DNA of 17,094 nt from DATGMS01 sp040905145 (GTDB lineage: Bacteria > Bacteroidota > Bacteroidia > Cytophagales > Cyclobacteriaceae): assembly GCA_040905145.1 (NCBI GenBank), contig JBBDSC010000213.1:1-17094 (forward strand), read 5' to 3'. Below, piece by piece: positions 1 through 7,701 of this stretch (position 1 is its first letter; every line of letters starts with the position of its first letter). A model generated the notes under the pieces. It saw nothing but the letters and a program-made list of their open reading frames with translations. It had not been told where the DNA came from and ran no database searches. Made by a program: the position numbers and the translations under genes.

Positions 1-1
1 T

Positions 2-1750
2 TTTTTAATGAAAGGCAGTGATGCCGGTAATATTCGTTTGCAGGACAATGATGTGATCATCGTCCAGCCGCTGAGAACAAGGGTGGAAATAGAAGGGCCG
101 GTAAGAAGGCCCGGTTTGTTTGAAGTCAAACCTGGGGAAACTATAGAAGATCTTCTTGCTTTTGCCGGAGGCTTTTCAGATAGTGCCTTCACCCAGCGGC
201 TTACTGTAAAAAGGGCGACAGGAGAGCAGAGGAGAGTTGAAGACGTAGAAGAGGAGGATTACGATAATTTCAACCCTCAGGATGGGGATCTTTATACTGT
301 AGGGAAAATCCTTCAACGCTATGAAAACCGTGTGCAGGTATCCGGAGCCGTATTAAGGCCCGGAGATTTTGCCTTGTCCGAAGGGGTGACGGTAAAATCA
401 CTGTTAGAAAAGGCCGGCGGGTTAAGGGGCGATGCTTTTTTAAACAGGGCCACTTTATACAGGACCAATGAAAATTTCACACAGGAAGTGTTGACCCTCG
501 ACCTTGGGGACATCCTGGATGGTTCGGTCCCTGACGTGGCCCTGCGAAGGGAAGATGTGTTGAATGTGGCCAGCATCCATGATATCAAAGAAGAATACTA
601 CCTTCAGATTTCGGGAGAAGTCAACCAGACCGGTATTTTTCCCTACAAGAACAATATGACGGTGGGGGACCTGGTGGTTAAGGCTAGGGGGTTTAAAGAA
701 TCGGCCACCAATTCCTTTATAGAAATTGCCCGCCGGATAAAAGATGATCCAAGTGGAAAGATTGCTGAAATCATCACCTTGGCGATTGATCCTGAACTGG
801 AATTGACACCCGGGGATGAACAGATTATCTTACAACCCTTTGATCATGTCTTTGTGAGAAAGAGTCCAGGCTTTCAAAGGGAAAGATTGGTGAAGGTGGA
901 AGGAGAGGTGTTTTATCCTGGGGAATTTGCCTTAGAGGACAATGATGAAAGGATATCAGACCTACTGGAAAGATCTGGAGGCCTGAATCAATTTGCCTAT
1001 GCAGAAGGGGCTAAGCTGACCAGGCGCACTGAATTTTATAAGGAGTTGGAAGAAGAAGAAAGAAAACTAAAACAATTACAATCCCTTTTATCGCAGGTGG
1101 ATCAGGAAGAAGAGGGAAAAAAAGTTGAAAACACGGAGGCGGAATTGGCACTCATTGAAAGGGTCGAAAAAAGGATTGAAATATTAAGAGAGGAAGAAAA
1201 GAAGCGTAGGGAAATGATCCGCAGGGACAGGGAAGAAGAAAACATGCCGGATGATCGCTATGCCTTGTTGGATGGGGCAGATACAGCTTCGACAAGATTG
1301 GAACTCAGGGAGACTGAAATGGTGGGTATAGAATTGAAAAGAATTCTGGAAAATCCCGGCTCCAAGTACGATTTGATCCTACAGGAGGGTGATGTGATCA
1401 GCATTCCAAAGGAATTACAAACTGTCAGGATGAGGGGCGAAGTATTGTTCCCAACGACAGCCAGGTATGATATCAAGCGGAGCTTTAAAAACTATATTTC
1501 CAGGGCGGGTGGATTTTCCGAAGAGGCCAGAAAAAGCAGATCGTATGTTATCTATGCCAATGGTGATGTGCAGAGGACCAAAAAGTTTCTGTTCTTCAAT
1601 AATTATCCGCATATAGAGCCTGGGGCGGAAATTATTGTACCTGAAAAGCCGGAACGGCAACCTATGTCCCCCCAGGCTTGGGTAACGATTGGTTCAGGGC
1701 TGGCTACTATGGCTTTGGTGGTTACACAGATTTTGAACAATGTGTATTAG
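2..1750 (+). CDS. Multi-SLBB polysaccharide export protein (OPX/Wza-like), 5' end missing
   Basis: This is the C-terminal part of a large outer-membrane polysaccharide export protein. The frame is open to the window edge (Phe-Leu precede the first Met at base 8), so the true start and the expected N-terminal Poly_export domain lie upstream. Counting from that Met, I see five SLBB-like repeats (sugar-binding beta-grasp units with a 'G-V-PG-F' core) at about residues 25-70, 108-150, 197-240, 294-340 and 472-515. A highly charged coiled coil (about 343-410, Glu/Lys/Arg rich) separates the fourth and fifth. A single hydrophobic helix (about 557-576) ends the protein. Multi-SLBB proteins of this kind in Bacteroidota are usually about 800 residues or more and sit beside a Wzz-like gene, as here. 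The likely role is the periplasmic/outer-membrane channel for a capsule, O-antigen or EPS chain. Family assignment is firm; the polymer is unknown. Confidence 0.9.
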   Translation, partial: FLMKGSDAGNIRLQDNDVIIVQPLRTRVEIEGPVRRPGLFEVKPGETIEDLLAFAGGFSDSAFTQRLTVKRATGEQRRVEDVEEEDYDNFNPQDGDLYTVGKILQRYENRVQVSGAVLRPGDFALSEGVTVKSLLEKAGGLRGDAFLNRATLYRTNENFTQEVLTLDLGDILDGSVPDVALRREDVLNVASIHDIKEEYYLQISGEVNQTGIFPYKNNMTVGDLVVKARGFKESATNSFIEIARRIKDDPSGKIAEIITLAIDPELELTPGDEQIILQPFDHVFVRKSPGFQRERLVKVEGEVFYPGEFALEDNDERISDLLERSGGLNQFAYAEGAKLTRRTEFYKELEEEERKLKQLQSLLSQVDQEEEGKKVENTEAELALIERVEKRIEILREEEKKRREMIRRDREEENMPDDRYALLDGADTASTRLELRETEMVGIELKRILENPGSKYDLILQEGDVISIPKELQTVRMRGEVLFPTTARYDIKRSFKNYISRAGGFSEEARKSRSYVIYANGDVQRTKKFLFFNNYPHIEPGAEIIVPEKPERQPMSPQAWVTIGSGLATMALVVTQILNNVY

Positions 1751-1757
1751 ATAATAA

Positions 1758-1776
1758 AAGCTAATAGCATTAGCTT
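1758..1776. repeat. Perfect 8-bp inverted repeat, 3-nt loop
   Basis: AAGCTAAT (1758-1765) and ATTAGCTT (1769-1776) are perfect inverse complements around AGC. The hairpin starts 8 bases after the stop codon of the SLBB gene. No T-run follows directly, so it is not a classical intrinsic terminator by itself. It could be an mRNA-stabilising 3' hairpin or a protein-binding palindrome. Confidence 0.55.
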
Positions 1777-1783
1777 GGGAAGC

Positions 1784-1801
1784 AATGGGAAATCCATTTT
1801 T
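1784..1801 (+). terminator. Weak candidate intrinsic terminator
   Basis: AATGG (1784-1788) pairs with CCATT (1794-1798) around the loop GAAAT, and the T-run continues to 1801. The stem is only 5 bp, so the terminator would be leaky at best. Together with the hairpin just upstream it may reduce read-through from the SLBB gene into the Wzz-like gene. No convincing TAnnTTTG promoter was found between 1751 and 1910; the nearest is TATATTTT at 1804-1811, which lacks the final G and a properly spaced TTG. Confidence 0.25.
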
Positions 1802-1910
1802 CCTATATTTTACGTTCCTTAATTCTAATTAAGACAAAAAGTGGCTAACTATTGTTAAAGAGAATTTAAGATAGAAGTACCGTTATAAAAGTAGTAATCA
1901 TCGAGATCTA

Positions 1911-2990
1911 ATGCGAATGAGCGAGAAAGCAAGCATATTTTACCTATTAAATATATTACAACGTAATTTAAAGTTTGTATTAACTGGTGGAGCAATAGGG
2001 CTTGCTTTAGGTGTATTGTTTTCAGTTTTTACCCCATCAGAGTATAAAAGTCATATAGGGTTTATTTCTGAAAAAAGTAGTTCGGGTCTTCCTAATTTTG
2101 GAGGAATTCCAGGATTGTCAAGTCTGAATATTGGTAGTTCCAATGATAATATAGATCCAGATTTATATGTGAATATAATTCAAAGTCCTCTATTTATAAG
2201 GAAAGTTACCAAGGTTACCTTTAGAAGCGAAAAGTTTGGTGATATTAGCCTTTCCGAGTTCATTTTAACCCATGAGAGACAGTCTTTGTTTAGCTCAATC
2301 CTAAACATTCCTGGTACAATAGGGAAAAGCATTTCATCTTTTTCAAAAAAAGAAATAGAAGAAGCCGAGAGGGATACGATAAGTACAAATAATTCAGCAA
2401 TAGAAGTTAGTGAATTATCTGAAGAGGAAATGTTAGTTTTAAAATATATTAAAGATAATGTTGAGTTATCAGTGGATAAAAATACTGAATTAATTGCTTT
2501 AACAGTTTTTCATGAAGACAGAAAAATTTCCGCAGATCTCACTTATTCTATTTTTGAGAATTTAAAAGATTTTTTAAAAGAGATGCAAATTGAAAAAGAA
2601 AAAAGAAAATATGATTTTATTTCTGAGCAATTTGACCAATCCTTAGAAAGATTTAACGAATCACAACTTAAATTAGCTTCATTTAGAGATAAGAACAGAA
2701 ATGTTTCAACAGCATTGGCAAGAACTCAAGAAGAAAGGCTCAATATAGAATTCAATATTGCCTCTAATGTATTAAACACTTTGGCTGTTAAAAAGGAAGA
2801 GGCAAAAATTTCTTACGAGGAAGTTATTCCGGTTTTTACAGTAATTGAACCAGCGGTATTAGCTAATAAACCTATTAAAAGACCGGGTTCGTTGGTTTTA
2901 GTTATTGCATTTGTATTTCTGGGAATTGCTGTTGCCTATGCTTTAGTATTTTACAAGATACATCTACAAGGATATTTTGAAAATATTTAA
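1911..2990 (+). CDS. Wzz-like polysaccharide chain-length regulator (PCP, no kinase domain)
   Basis: This encodes a 359-residue inner-membrane polysaccharide co-polymerase of the Wzz family, which sets the length of Wzy-made chains. It has the expected layout. A short cytoplasmic N-terminus leads into a first membrane helix (about residues 20-42) and a 'PSEYKS' sequence typical of the start of the periplasmic domain. A long helical periplasmic region follows (coiled-coil-like at about 215-300), then a Pro-rich 'NKPIKRPG' segment and a second membrane helix (about 328-350). There is no Walker motif, so it is not a Wzc-type kinase. The start could be Met1 (1911) or Met3 (1917); no Shine-Dalgarno sequence decides it. 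It is strongly AT-rich (16 G/C in 2461-2520). Its stop overlaps the next start by one base (TAATG), which suggests translational coupling. It is the natural partner of the upstream multi-SLBB protein. Confidence 0.88.
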   Translation: MRMSEKASIFYLLNILQRNLKFVLTGGAIGLALGVLFSVFTPSEYKSHIGFISEKSSSGLPNFGGIPGLSSLNIGSSNDNIDPDLYVNIIQSPLFIRKVTKVTFRSEKFGDISLSEFILTHERQSLFSSILNIPGTIGKSISSFSKKEIEEAERDTISTNNSAIEVSELSEEEMLVLKYIKDNVELSVDKNTELIALTVFHEDRKISADLTYSIFENLKDFLKEMQIEKEKRKYDFISEQFDQSLERFNESQLKLASFRDKNRNVSTALARTQEERLNIEFNIASNVLNTLAVKKEEAKISYEEVIPVFTVIEPAVLANKPIKRPGSLVLVIAFVFLGIAVAYALVFYKIHLQGYFENI

Positions 2991-3865
2991 TGTTGGTTTC
3001 AATAATTATTCCACATTATAACAATGGACAGCGACTTCAAGAGGTCCTTGAGGCCATTTCTTATCAGAATTTTGATAAAGACTCGTTTGAAGTGCTTGTA
3101 GTAGATAATCAAAGTAGTGAAAGTCTTGATTTTATTGATGAATATCCATTTGTAAAATTATTGCATGAAAATCAATTTTTAAATAGTCCCTATTCTGCTA
3201 GAAATAGGGGAATTGAGAATGCCAGAGGCTCCATATTAGCCTTCCTGGATTCTACTTGTAAGCCTAGTGAAAATTGGTTAAAAGAGGGGGTGAAGGAAAT
3301 TTTAGATGGTGCAGATATTACTTCTGGAAATATTCAGTTTACATTTACTTTAAAACCTGGAATCACGGAATTATATGATTCAATATTTCATGTAAATGCC
3401 CAATCCTCCGCCCGGAATGGGTTTGTATTAGGGGGGAATTTTTTCATAAGATCAAGTCTTTTTCAAGATCTGGGCATATATCCTGAGGGACAACGGACAT
3501 CAGGCGATTATTTATTTTCGAATAAGGTGGTAAGGAAAGGGTACAAATTAACTTTTTGCCCAACGGCTATAGTTTATTATCCTGCAAGGGGAGGAAAATT
3601 CATTTTGAAGAAAACATGGAGAATATCAAAGGGCCAACCTTTTATTTGGGAATTAAAGAATAGGTTTACGCTTCAATTTATTAAAAGTTTTTTTAAGTTA
3701 ATTCCACCCAATCCCTTTAGAATTTATAAGCTCTCTAAAGACAGGCTATCTAGAAAAGTTGGCGTTCGGGAGTTTATTCAGCTCTATTTTTTAAGATATT
3801 CCATGCTAAGTGTATCGCTTTTCGGTAATTTAGAGGTGATTATACGGAAGAAGTTGAAGAAATGA
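2990..3865 (+). CDS. Glycosyltransferase family 2 (GT-A fold), variant DXD
   Basis: A 291-residue GT2 enzyme that would add one sugar to the lipid-linked repeat unit at the cytoplasmic face of the inner membrane. The N-terminal nucleotide-sugar fold is clear: 'VSIIIPHYNN' (3-12), 'EVLVVDNQSS' (34-43) and 'SARNRGIENARG' (69-80). Where most GT2 enzymes have a metal-binding D-x-D after 'AFL', this one reads D87-S88-T89. The acceptor-side 'GDYLFSNKVVRKGY' matches the usual (E)D...R/K...G region that supplies the catalytic base. The C-terminal third is basic and hydrophobic and probably contacts the membrane. It starts inside the Wzz stop codon and overlaps the polymerase gene by four bases (ATGA), so these genes are almost certainly co-translated. 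Donor and acceptor sugars cannot be predicted. Confidence 0.88.
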   Translation: MLVSIIIPHYNNGQRLQEVLEAISYQNFDKDSFEVLVVDNQSSESLDFIDEYPFVKLLHENQFLNSPYSARNRGIENARGSILAFLDSTCKPSENWLKEGVKEILDGADITSGNIQFTFTLKPGITELYDSIFHVNAQSSARNGFVLGGNFFIRSSLFQDLGIYPEGQRTSGDYLFSNKVVRKGYKLTFCPTAIVYYPARGGKFILKKTWRISKGQPFIWELKNRFTLQFIKSFFKLIPPNPFRIYKLSKDRLSRKVGVREFIQLYFLRYSMLSVSLFGNLEVIIRKKLKK

Positions 3866-4929
3866 TATTTTATGTAATTGCTTTTTTCTCTGTTATTGTA
3901 TTTAGTTCAAGAATTGAATTTAAGAATAGCTCTGCTTCTAATTATGTAGATTTACTTTTCTTGGCATTTTTTATTCTTTTAATAATTTTTGGGTTTAGAT
4001 ATGGATTTGGCATTGATTATCACTCTTATATAGGGATCTTTGACAGATTAGGGAATAATTGGTCCAAAGAAAATTTAGAACCAGGATTTTATTATCTAAA
4101 TGTAATTATTAAAGCATTAGGAGGAGGTCCTTATGTGTTAATATTTGTTTCCTTTTTTTTATGTTTATTATTTCTGCATAAAGCAATTAAGGATAATTCT
4201 GATTTTCCAGAAATATCCTATCTTGTTTTTTTTTCGTCAGGTTTAATTTTTTTTTATACGAGTGGGATTAGGCAAGCTATAGCATTGTCGATGTGTTTTT
4301 TCTCGTATAAATATATTGTTGAAAAAAGTTTTTGGAAATTTTTAGCCATGGTTTTATTGGCATCCTCTTTTCATATTACCGCTCTTTTATTCATACCCGT
4401 ATATTTTTTTGCAAACTTAAGATATGGGAGATTATTTTTTATTCCTTTATTTTTGGTTTCTATAGTTTTTATTTTTATTCCCAACTTGATACTCACTGTT
4501 ATAGAGCCAATGATTACCCAGATCTACGGCGACAGATTTGGGAATATAATATCAGGTGCCCTTGAGATTGAGACGCAAAATACCGGCCTTGGTTTGCGAA
4601 TAATATTTTTTAATTTTTTATGTGTACTTGTAATTTATTTTTATAAAGAATTGACCTTCAGTCAAAAAGGATTGTTGCTCACAAATTTTTTTATTATTGG
4701 ACAATTATTTTCGAATGTCTTTGGAGGAATCCCTGATATTAATCGTATAACATTATATTTTTCTATTTTTGAAATTCTTTTTATACCCTACACAATTTCT
4801 TTGGTAAAAGAACCCAATATTAGAGCGACCTTATATTTGTTCTTTTTTGGAACTTTATCTTTGTTTTTAATTAGAAATTTACAATCTGATGTATACAGTG
4901 TAATCCCCTACAGATCAATATTTAATTAA
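3862..4929 (+). CDS. EpsG/Wzy-family polysaccharide polymerase
   Basis: A 355-residue polytopic inner-membrane protein with roughly nine to eleven hydrophobic helices. It matches the EpsG/Wzy type that joins lipid-linked repeat units on the periplasmic side. Diagnostic stretches are 'FRYGFGIDYHSY' (an R-G-G-D-Y signature), 'LEPGFYYLN' in the first periplasmic loop, and 'TSGIRQAIALSM' followed by 'SSFHITALL', the R-Q-A-A plus S-F-H pattern of this family. It begins within the preceding GT2 stop (ATGA overlap) and ends directly against the next ATG, with zero bases between. This is the most AT-rich part of the window (12 G/C in 4141-4200), as is common for polymerase genes exchanged between strains. 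The presence of a Wzy-type polymerase argues for a Wzx/Wzy-dependent pathway, although no flippase gene is visible here. Confidence 0.88.
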   Translation: MIFYVIAFFSVIVFSSRIEFKNSSASNYVDLLFLAFFILLIIFGFRYGFGIDYHSYIGIFDRLGNNWSKENLEPGFYYLNVIIKALGGGPYVLIFVSFFLCLLFLHKAIKDNSDFPEISYLVFFSSGLIFFYTSGIRQAIALSMCFFSYKYIVEKSFWKFLAMVLLASSFHITALLFIPVYFFANLRYGRLFFIPLFLVSIVFIFIPNLILTVIEPMITQIYGDRFGNIISGALEIETQNTGLGLRIIFFNFLCVLVIYFYKELTFSQKGLLLTNFFIIGQLFSNVFGGIPDINRITLYFSIFEILFIPYTISLVKEPNIRATLYLFFFGTLSLFLIRNLQSDVYSVIPYRSIFN

Positions 4930-5802
4930 ATGAAAACCTCTGTTATAATTACGACCTTCAATAGACCCGAGTCTTTGGTTGGAGCGGTAAATAGCGTATT
5001 GGATCAAAACTCATTGCCTTTAGAAATTATAATAGTGAATGATGGTTTTGAAAATGAAGTGATTAATGATCTAAAAAAAACACCCCTTGTTGCTGTATAT
5101 ACAAACAAGGTTTCTTCTGGTGCCAATTATTCGAGAAATAAAGGAGCCAAATTGGCAAAGGGAGATGTTCTGATGTTTTTAGATGATGATGATACCTGGG
5201 AAAGGAATAAAATTAAGGACCAAATTGAAATCTTCCAAAATGATATCAACATTGGTTTAGTTTATTCTGGAAAAATCATGGTGTATGATACGGATCGGTC
5301 CAAAGAAATCTATAGAGTTCCTGCAAATAAATCGGGATTTCTTTATCCTGAAATACTAGAGAGAAATATTATAGGCACTACTTCTTCTGTGGCCATAAAA
5401 AGGGAGGTGTTTTTTAAGGCCGGAGGTTTTGACGAAGAATTTCCTGCCATGCAAGACTATGACTTATGGGTTAGGGTTTGCCAGCAGGTACCCGTAGAAG
5501 GGGACGGTAAATTTAACGTAAGGTATACGCTCAATAAAAATCCAAAAAAAGCTCAAATAAGTAATTCAGGAAATAACCAGGAAATTGCCAGCAGGTTATT
5601 TTTGGAAAAATATTCACCTCTTTACATGAAGGAGGGTGTTTCTCTCAGAAAGAGAAAATCAAGATTATACTTTTACATAGCAAAATCCCTCCGGAACAAG
5701 GATTTTAAAAAATCTTTTAATTTTGCCATGAAATCTTTTTGGGCCTTTCCTAATTTACCTTCCCTGGCTATTTTGCTTTTAAAGGATTTAAGGAAATTTT
5801 GA
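4930..5802 (+). CDS. Glycosyltransferase family 2
   Basis: A 290-residue GT2 enzyme with a complete set of motifs: 'VIITTFNRPESL' at the N-terminus, 'EIIIVNDGF' (32-40), 'GANYSRNKGAKLAKGD' (64-79), the metal/nucleotide site 'FLDDDD' (D85-D88) and the acceptor-side 'QDYDLWVRV' (175-183), whose Asp residues include the probable catalytic base. The C-terminal 70 residues are basic and hydrophobic, consistent with peripheral membrane association. The ATG follows the polymerase stop codon with no gap, so it is the fourth gene of the coupled run starting at 1911. Base composition (21 G/C in 5161-5220) lies between the AT-rich polymerase and the flanking genes. Sugar specificity is unknown. Confidence 0.9.
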   Translation: MKTSVIITTFNRPESLVGAVNSVLDQNSLPLEIIIVNDGFENEVINDLKKTPLVAVYTNKVSSGANYSRNKGAKLAKGDVLMFLDDDDTWERNKIKDQIEIFQNDINIGLVYSGKIMVYDTDRSKEIYRVPANKSGFLYPEILERNIIGTTSSVAIKREVFFKAGGFDEEFPAMQDYDLWVRVCQQVPVEGDGKFNVRYTLNKNPKKAQISNSGNNQEIASRLFLEKYSPLYMKEGVSLRKRKSRLYFYIAKSLRNKDFKKSFNFAMKSFWAFPNLPSLAILLLKDLRKF

Positions 5803-5917
5803 GTGGTTTCCTTCAACAGAACCAGGAGTGGATTAGAACAATTCTTATAAAAAAAGTATAAAATAAATATTCATGCTCTTGCCTTGGAGTACATCAAGAA
5901 TATTGGACACGCAATAG

Positions 5918-6775
5918 ATGAAATACCAAAGAATTTTAAAAAACTTGTTGATAAAGTTGTTGGCACCGGTTTCGGATGTTTGGTTTACCAGAATTATATA
6001 TTTTCTGCGGCAGAAAAGTTTGCTGAAGTTAAAGAATCCCCAGACATTCAATGAAAAAATAACTTACATCAAACTGAATCACAAAAATGATTTACGACAT
6101 CAGATTGCTGATCGATTGAAAGTGAGGGAGTATGTGCAAAACAGGTCCCCGGAACTAAAATTAATAAAGGTTTTTTGGACAGGAAAGGAATTCACAGAAG
6201 AGGTTTATAAGCGTTTGCCCCAGGAATTTGTGATCAAAGGCAACCATGGATCCAGGATGGTGAAGATAGTGAACAAGTCAGAGACAGATTACGAAAAGCT
6301 TTTCCAGTCCATTAAAGGGTGGATGGATTTTGATTATTCACACAAAGGCAGGGAAAGGATATACCAAATGTTGGACCGGTATTATCTGGTAGAGGAAAAG
6401 CTCCCATGGGGGGAGGGTATCCCCCCGGATTTTAAATTTTTTTGCTTTAATGGGAGAATGGAGCTGGTTCAGGTTGATTTTGACAGGTTTGAAAAGCACA
6501 CCCGAAATTTATATGACAGAAGTTTTAATAAATTAAAGGAAAGACTTTACCTACAAAATGGTCCTGAGATTGAAAAGCCAAAGGCATTTGAAAAAGCAGT
6601 CAAAATTGCGGAAGATCTTTCTCCTGAATTCTCTTTTATTAGAGTGGATTTATATTTAATCGGCGATGAAGTATACTTTGGGGAATTGACCAATTTCCCA
6701 GGAAATGGATTTGAAGATTTTAAGCCCAGATCCTTTGATTATTATTTAGGGGAAAAAGTCACCCACTTACATTAA
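5918..6775 (+). CDS. TupA-like ATP-grasp protein of polysaccharide loci
   Basis: A 285-residue protein of the TupA-like ATP-grasp family, often labelled 'glycosyltransferase' in older annotations. Visible family features are 'NPQTFNEKITYIKLNH' (about 40-55), 'REYVQNRSPEL' (about 70-80), the ATP-binding 'FVIKGNHGSRMVKI', 'PPDFKFFCFNGRMELVQVDF' (about 168-188), and the C-terminal 'FIRVDLYLIGDEVYFGELTN' with metal-binding acidic residues, then 'GFEDFKP...D...LG'. ATP-grasp enzymes ligate a carboxylate to an amine through an acyl-phosphate; in capsule loci this group is thought to attach an amino acid or similar group to a sugar acid. That role is inference here. A TAG stop sits immediately before the ATG, fixing the upstream limit. 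The 115-base gap before it contains no recognisable promoter. GC content is back to the level of the flanking genes (29 G/C in 6361-6420). Confidence 0.82.
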   Translation: MKYQRILKNLLIKLLAPVSDVWFTRIIYFLRQKSLLKLKNPQTFNEKITYIKLNHKNDLRHQIADRLKVREYVQNRSPELKLIKVFWTGKEFTEEVYKRLPQEFVIKGNHGSRMVKIVNKSETDYEKLFQSIKGWMDFDYSHKGRERIYQMLDRYYLVEEKLPWGEGIPPDFKFFCFNGRMELVQVDFDRFEKHTRNLYDRSFNKLKERLYLQNGPEIEKPKAFEKAVKIAEDLSPEFSFIRVDLYLIGDEVYFGELTNFPGNGFEDFKPRSFDYYLGEKVTHLH

Positions 6776-6778
6776 GTC

Positions 6779-7594
6779 TTGATCTTGAAAAACCTTTCCT
6801 GCCTTATCTCATTTTATGAAAAAGATGACCCCGTTTTTTTGGATGAGGCATTTCAGAGCATCCTGGGCCAAACCCACAGGGCATCAGAAGTGGTTTTGGT
6901 ACAAGATGGGCCCGTGACCGACGAACTCCATGAAGTGGTATCCAAGTGGAAAAATCAATTGCCGATAAGGCATTTCATTAACAAAACGAATTTGGGTCTG
7001 GGCAGGTCTTTAACCTTGGGGATAAAAAAATGTAAGGGAGAGATTGTGGCCAGAATGGACGCAGATGACATTTGTCATCCGGAAAGGTTCGAAAAGCAGA
7101 TGAAGTTCCTTATGGAACATCCGGATATATCGGTAGTCGGATCCTGGATAGCGGAATTTGAAGGCTCTATTTCCAATATCAGATCCTATAGAGAACTGCC
7201 GGCCTCCCATAAAGAGCTTTTTTCTTTTGCAAGGAAAAGATGTCCCCTCAATCACCCGACAGTCATGTACAGAAAAGCGCATATTCTCCAGGTAGGGAAT
7301 TATGATAAATTTAAAAACCAGCAAGATTACCATTTATGGGTCAGGTTGTTGAACGAGGGGTATAAAATTTCCAATATTCAGGAATCATTGCTCTATATGA
7401 GAATATCATCAGATTTGTTTAAAAGAAGGGGAGGCTGGAAATATTTTATGATAGAATGGGAGGTGCAACGGGACTTTTTGAAGATGAGCTTTATTGGTCC
7501 AGTAGAATTCATCAGGAATATTTTTGTTCGGGGAGTGGTAAGGATGTTGCCAAATTTTGTCAGGGAAAAAATATATATGAAGGGACTGAGATGA
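6779..7594 (+). CDS. AmsE-like glycosyltransferase family 2, TTG start
   Basis: A 271-residue GT2 enzyme close in pattern to the AmsE group (amylovoran-type EPS transferases). It shows 'CLISFYEKDDPVFLDEAFQS' at the N-terminus, 'EVVLVQDGP' (37-45), 'NLGLGRSLTLGI' (71-82), 'ARMDADDICHPERFEKQ' (91-107) with the D94-A-D-D97 metal site, 'VVGSWIAEFEG' (119-129) and the acceptor-side 'QDYHLWVRLL' (182-191). No in-frame ATG fits the beginning of the fold, so translation must begin at TTG: 6779, three bases after the preceding stop, or 6785. It would add a sugar to the lipid-linked repeat unit in the cytoplasm. It is probably co-transcribed with the ATP-grasp gene. Confidence 0.87.
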   Translation: MILKNLSCLISFYEKDDPVFLDEAFQSILGQTHRASEVVLVQDGPVTDELHEVVSKWKNQLPIRHFINKTNLGLGRSLTLGIKKCKGEIVARMDADDICHPERFEKQMKFLMEHPDISVVGSWIAEFEGSISNIRSYRELPASHKELFSFARKRCPLNHPTVMYRKAHILQVGNYDKFKNQQDYHLWVRLLNEGYKISNIQESLLYMRISSDLFKRRGGWKYFMIEWEVQRDFLKMSFIGPVEFIRNIFVRGVVRMLPNFVREKIYMKGLR

Positions 7595-7701
7595 GAATCT
7601 TCTGCTTTCCCTTAGTGAAAAAACCGGTATGGACCTTGGGTAAGTAGCAGTCAACCCTTTCTTATAAGCTAGGATATTGATCACGAATTAAATCTTTGGT
7701 A

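Noticed and set aside
7010..7333. 107-codon minus-strand frame opposite the AmsE-like GT2
   Set aside because: It is fully antisense to a gene with intact GT2 motifs; composition is that of a shadow frame.
7456..7647. 63-codon plus-strand frame overlapping the end of the AmsE-like gene
   Set aside because: It mostly overlaps a well-supported GT2 coding region in another frame and shows no protein family pattern.
7696..7701. TTG start two codons before ATG for the lyase-like gene
   Set aside because: An ATG directly follows in frame and gives a more natural signal-like N-terminus; there is no evidence favouring TTG.
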